Positions 61,141 through 61,941 of a DNA stretch of 61,941 nucleotides are shown here, piece after piece. Within the stretch, counting starts at the first letter, position 1; each line of letters begins with the position of its first letter. The translations under genes were made by a program, and so were the position numbers. Origin of the DNA: Paramacrobiotus metropolitanus (Eukaryota; Tardigrada; Eutardigrada; Parachela; Macrobiotidae); assembly GCF_019649055.1 (NCBI RefSeq), contig NW_026570521.1:1-61941 (forward strand). Reading direction: 5' to 3'. A model generated the notes under the pieces. The model was not told the origin of the DNA. It saw nothing but the letters and a program-made list of their open reading frames with translations, and did no database searches.

Positions 61141-61241
61141 ATTCGAATGAATTAAGAAGCGAACTAGCGCTGTTAAGCCGTATATAAAGAACTCGTACAC
61201 TTCAATGATAGAGATCTACAGTATTACACAAACCACGCCAT

Positions 61242-61433
61242 TGTCATGTATTGTCATGTGTAGAATCGTATCTTTATTGTATCGTAATGGTCAGGAAAAC
61301 AACTGAAAGGAAACTGAGGAATCGTAACTAGAGAACAGGGAAACAGAAGAGAAGTTGCTAAGAAGACAAGGACAAAGGTCAGAAATAGGAAAGTATTAGA
61401 AGGACAACAAACACGTGAACTCAGTATACTACA
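61242..61433 (-). repeat. 5' LTR of the gag-only element
   Basis: 192 bp; differs from its partner by a few substitutions and one single-base indel. Confidence 0.92.
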
Positions 61434-61438
61434 ACAGG

Positions 61439-61941
61439 TATATCAGTGGTTCTTGAACACATCCGTTCGTATTCTGTCCCCTTTCTTCTTCATGCTTGCA
61501 CGCTCAACCCCTCTGTGTATCAGAGTTTGTGGTTCAGTTACGTCATTACCTGTACGTGAAGTGATAATTTACTGATAAGACGCATGTTATAATACACATA
61601 CAGTAAATCAGCCATGGGAAAAGTTCAACGCCTGGCGTGAAATTTTCAAAACAATTTTACGTCATACGGAGATTTGCGTGTGCGCTCGGCTGCGTAAAGT
61701 TTACGTAGCGCAGAGTGTGATATTATTTACGTAGAATCACTCCACTACACCGCGTATCAACCTAGTCATGCTTGGATTAGGGATTTCGAAGAACAATACG
61801 GACTAGTAATACACAGACCAAGACGGAGGTGCTTTTAGTACGGTGGAAGCCGCACATTCGATAATAATTAAGGTTTAATTCCGTCGGTACTAGCACTGCA
61901 TTTAGTTGTTGTTCGGAACGCGGGTCTTTCTGTTAGCGACA
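61439..61941. other. Right edge, gene-free
   Basis: About 500 bases to the window end with no recognisable gene or repeat. Confidence 0.35.

Larger units (their letters stand above)
59907..61433 (-). mobile_element. Short LTR retrotransposon carrying only a broken gag
   Basis: Two LTRs of about 192 bp (59907-60099 and 61242-61433), about 97% identical, flank 1.14 kb. The perfect 5-bp duplication ACAGG lies outside (59902-59906 and 61434-61438). On the minus strand a primer-site-like TGGCGTGGTTTGTGT follows the 5' LTR by one base, and a polypurine tract (GAGGGAAGGAAA) abuts the 3' LTR. Only gag remains; protease, RT and integrase are absent, so mobility would require enzymes from a related element. 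Confidence 0.92.

Overview
This window is nuclear DNA from a multicellular eukaryote, almost certainly an invertebrate animal. It holds intron-rich genes with canonical GT/AG junctions for metazoan-type families (an SLC26 anion transporter, a DDX3/Ded1-type RNA helicase, a 14-3-3 protein), separated by LTR retrotransposons, MITEs, foldback repeats and minisatellites. Nothing looks prokaryotic: there are no operons, no dense head-to-tail genes and no CRISPR array. I cannot name the species. Short introns, very small exons and this repeat mix would fit a small-genome ecdysozoan such as a tardigrade, but that is a guess.

Layout. (1) 1.07-5.70 kb, plus strand: an SLC26-like anion transporter in about 19 exons. 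(2) 6.4-7.0 kb: a small MITE and a dispersed repeat. (3) 8.1-13.5 kb, minus strand: a DDX3/Belle-like DEAD-box gene whose N-terminal tail and first RecA domain are clear but whose second RecA domain is absent. (4) 13.8-16.9 kb: a probable non-autonomous DNA element with about 145-bp terminal inverted repeats. (5) 17.3-18.1 kb: a large, nearly perfect inverted repeat. (6) 18.5-20.3 kb, minus strand: candidate exons of a small basic AT-hook protein. (7) 20.9-22.0 kb, plus strand: a divergent 14-3-3 gene with changed phosphopeptide-binding residues and an in-frame stop. (8) 22.9-24.0 kb: candidate exons interrupted by a hAT-type MITE with a perfect 8-bp target duplication.

From 26.28 to 39.99 kb lies the most unusual feature: a Ty3/gypsy-like LTR element of about 13.7 kb. 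It lacks gag, protease and the N-terminal part of RT, keeps RT-connection/RNase H/integrase remnants, and has an AT-hook tail after integrase. Downstream of that is about 7 kb of sense-strand coding sequence (Pro/Tyr-rich, coiled-coil-like, acidic, possibly winged-helix-like modules). That coding sequence is cut by in-frame stops and frameshifts but is still coherent across them. Its two LTRs do not match each other well; the 5' LTR is closer to a third LTR at 57.85 kb, so the locus is probably composite.

The right third is accessory DNA. It contains MITEs at 40.8 and 42.1 kb, a candidate N-glycosylated first exon at 42.7 kb, and a 30-residue-repeat membrane protein gene (44.9-48.3 kb) split by a MULE-like element with a 9-bp target duplication. 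It also contains a foldback hairpin at 49.2 kb, a decayed P-loop gene at 49.5-51.6 kb, several minisatellite clusters, an unrecognised 330-codon ORF at 54-55 kb, and a short LTR element at 59.9-61.4 kb with intact ends and a broken gag only.

The cellular genes show no functional link to one another. The common theme is repeated insertion of mobile DNA into or beside genes. Exon boundaries come from reading splice consensus and family similarity by eye, and should be treated as approximate.
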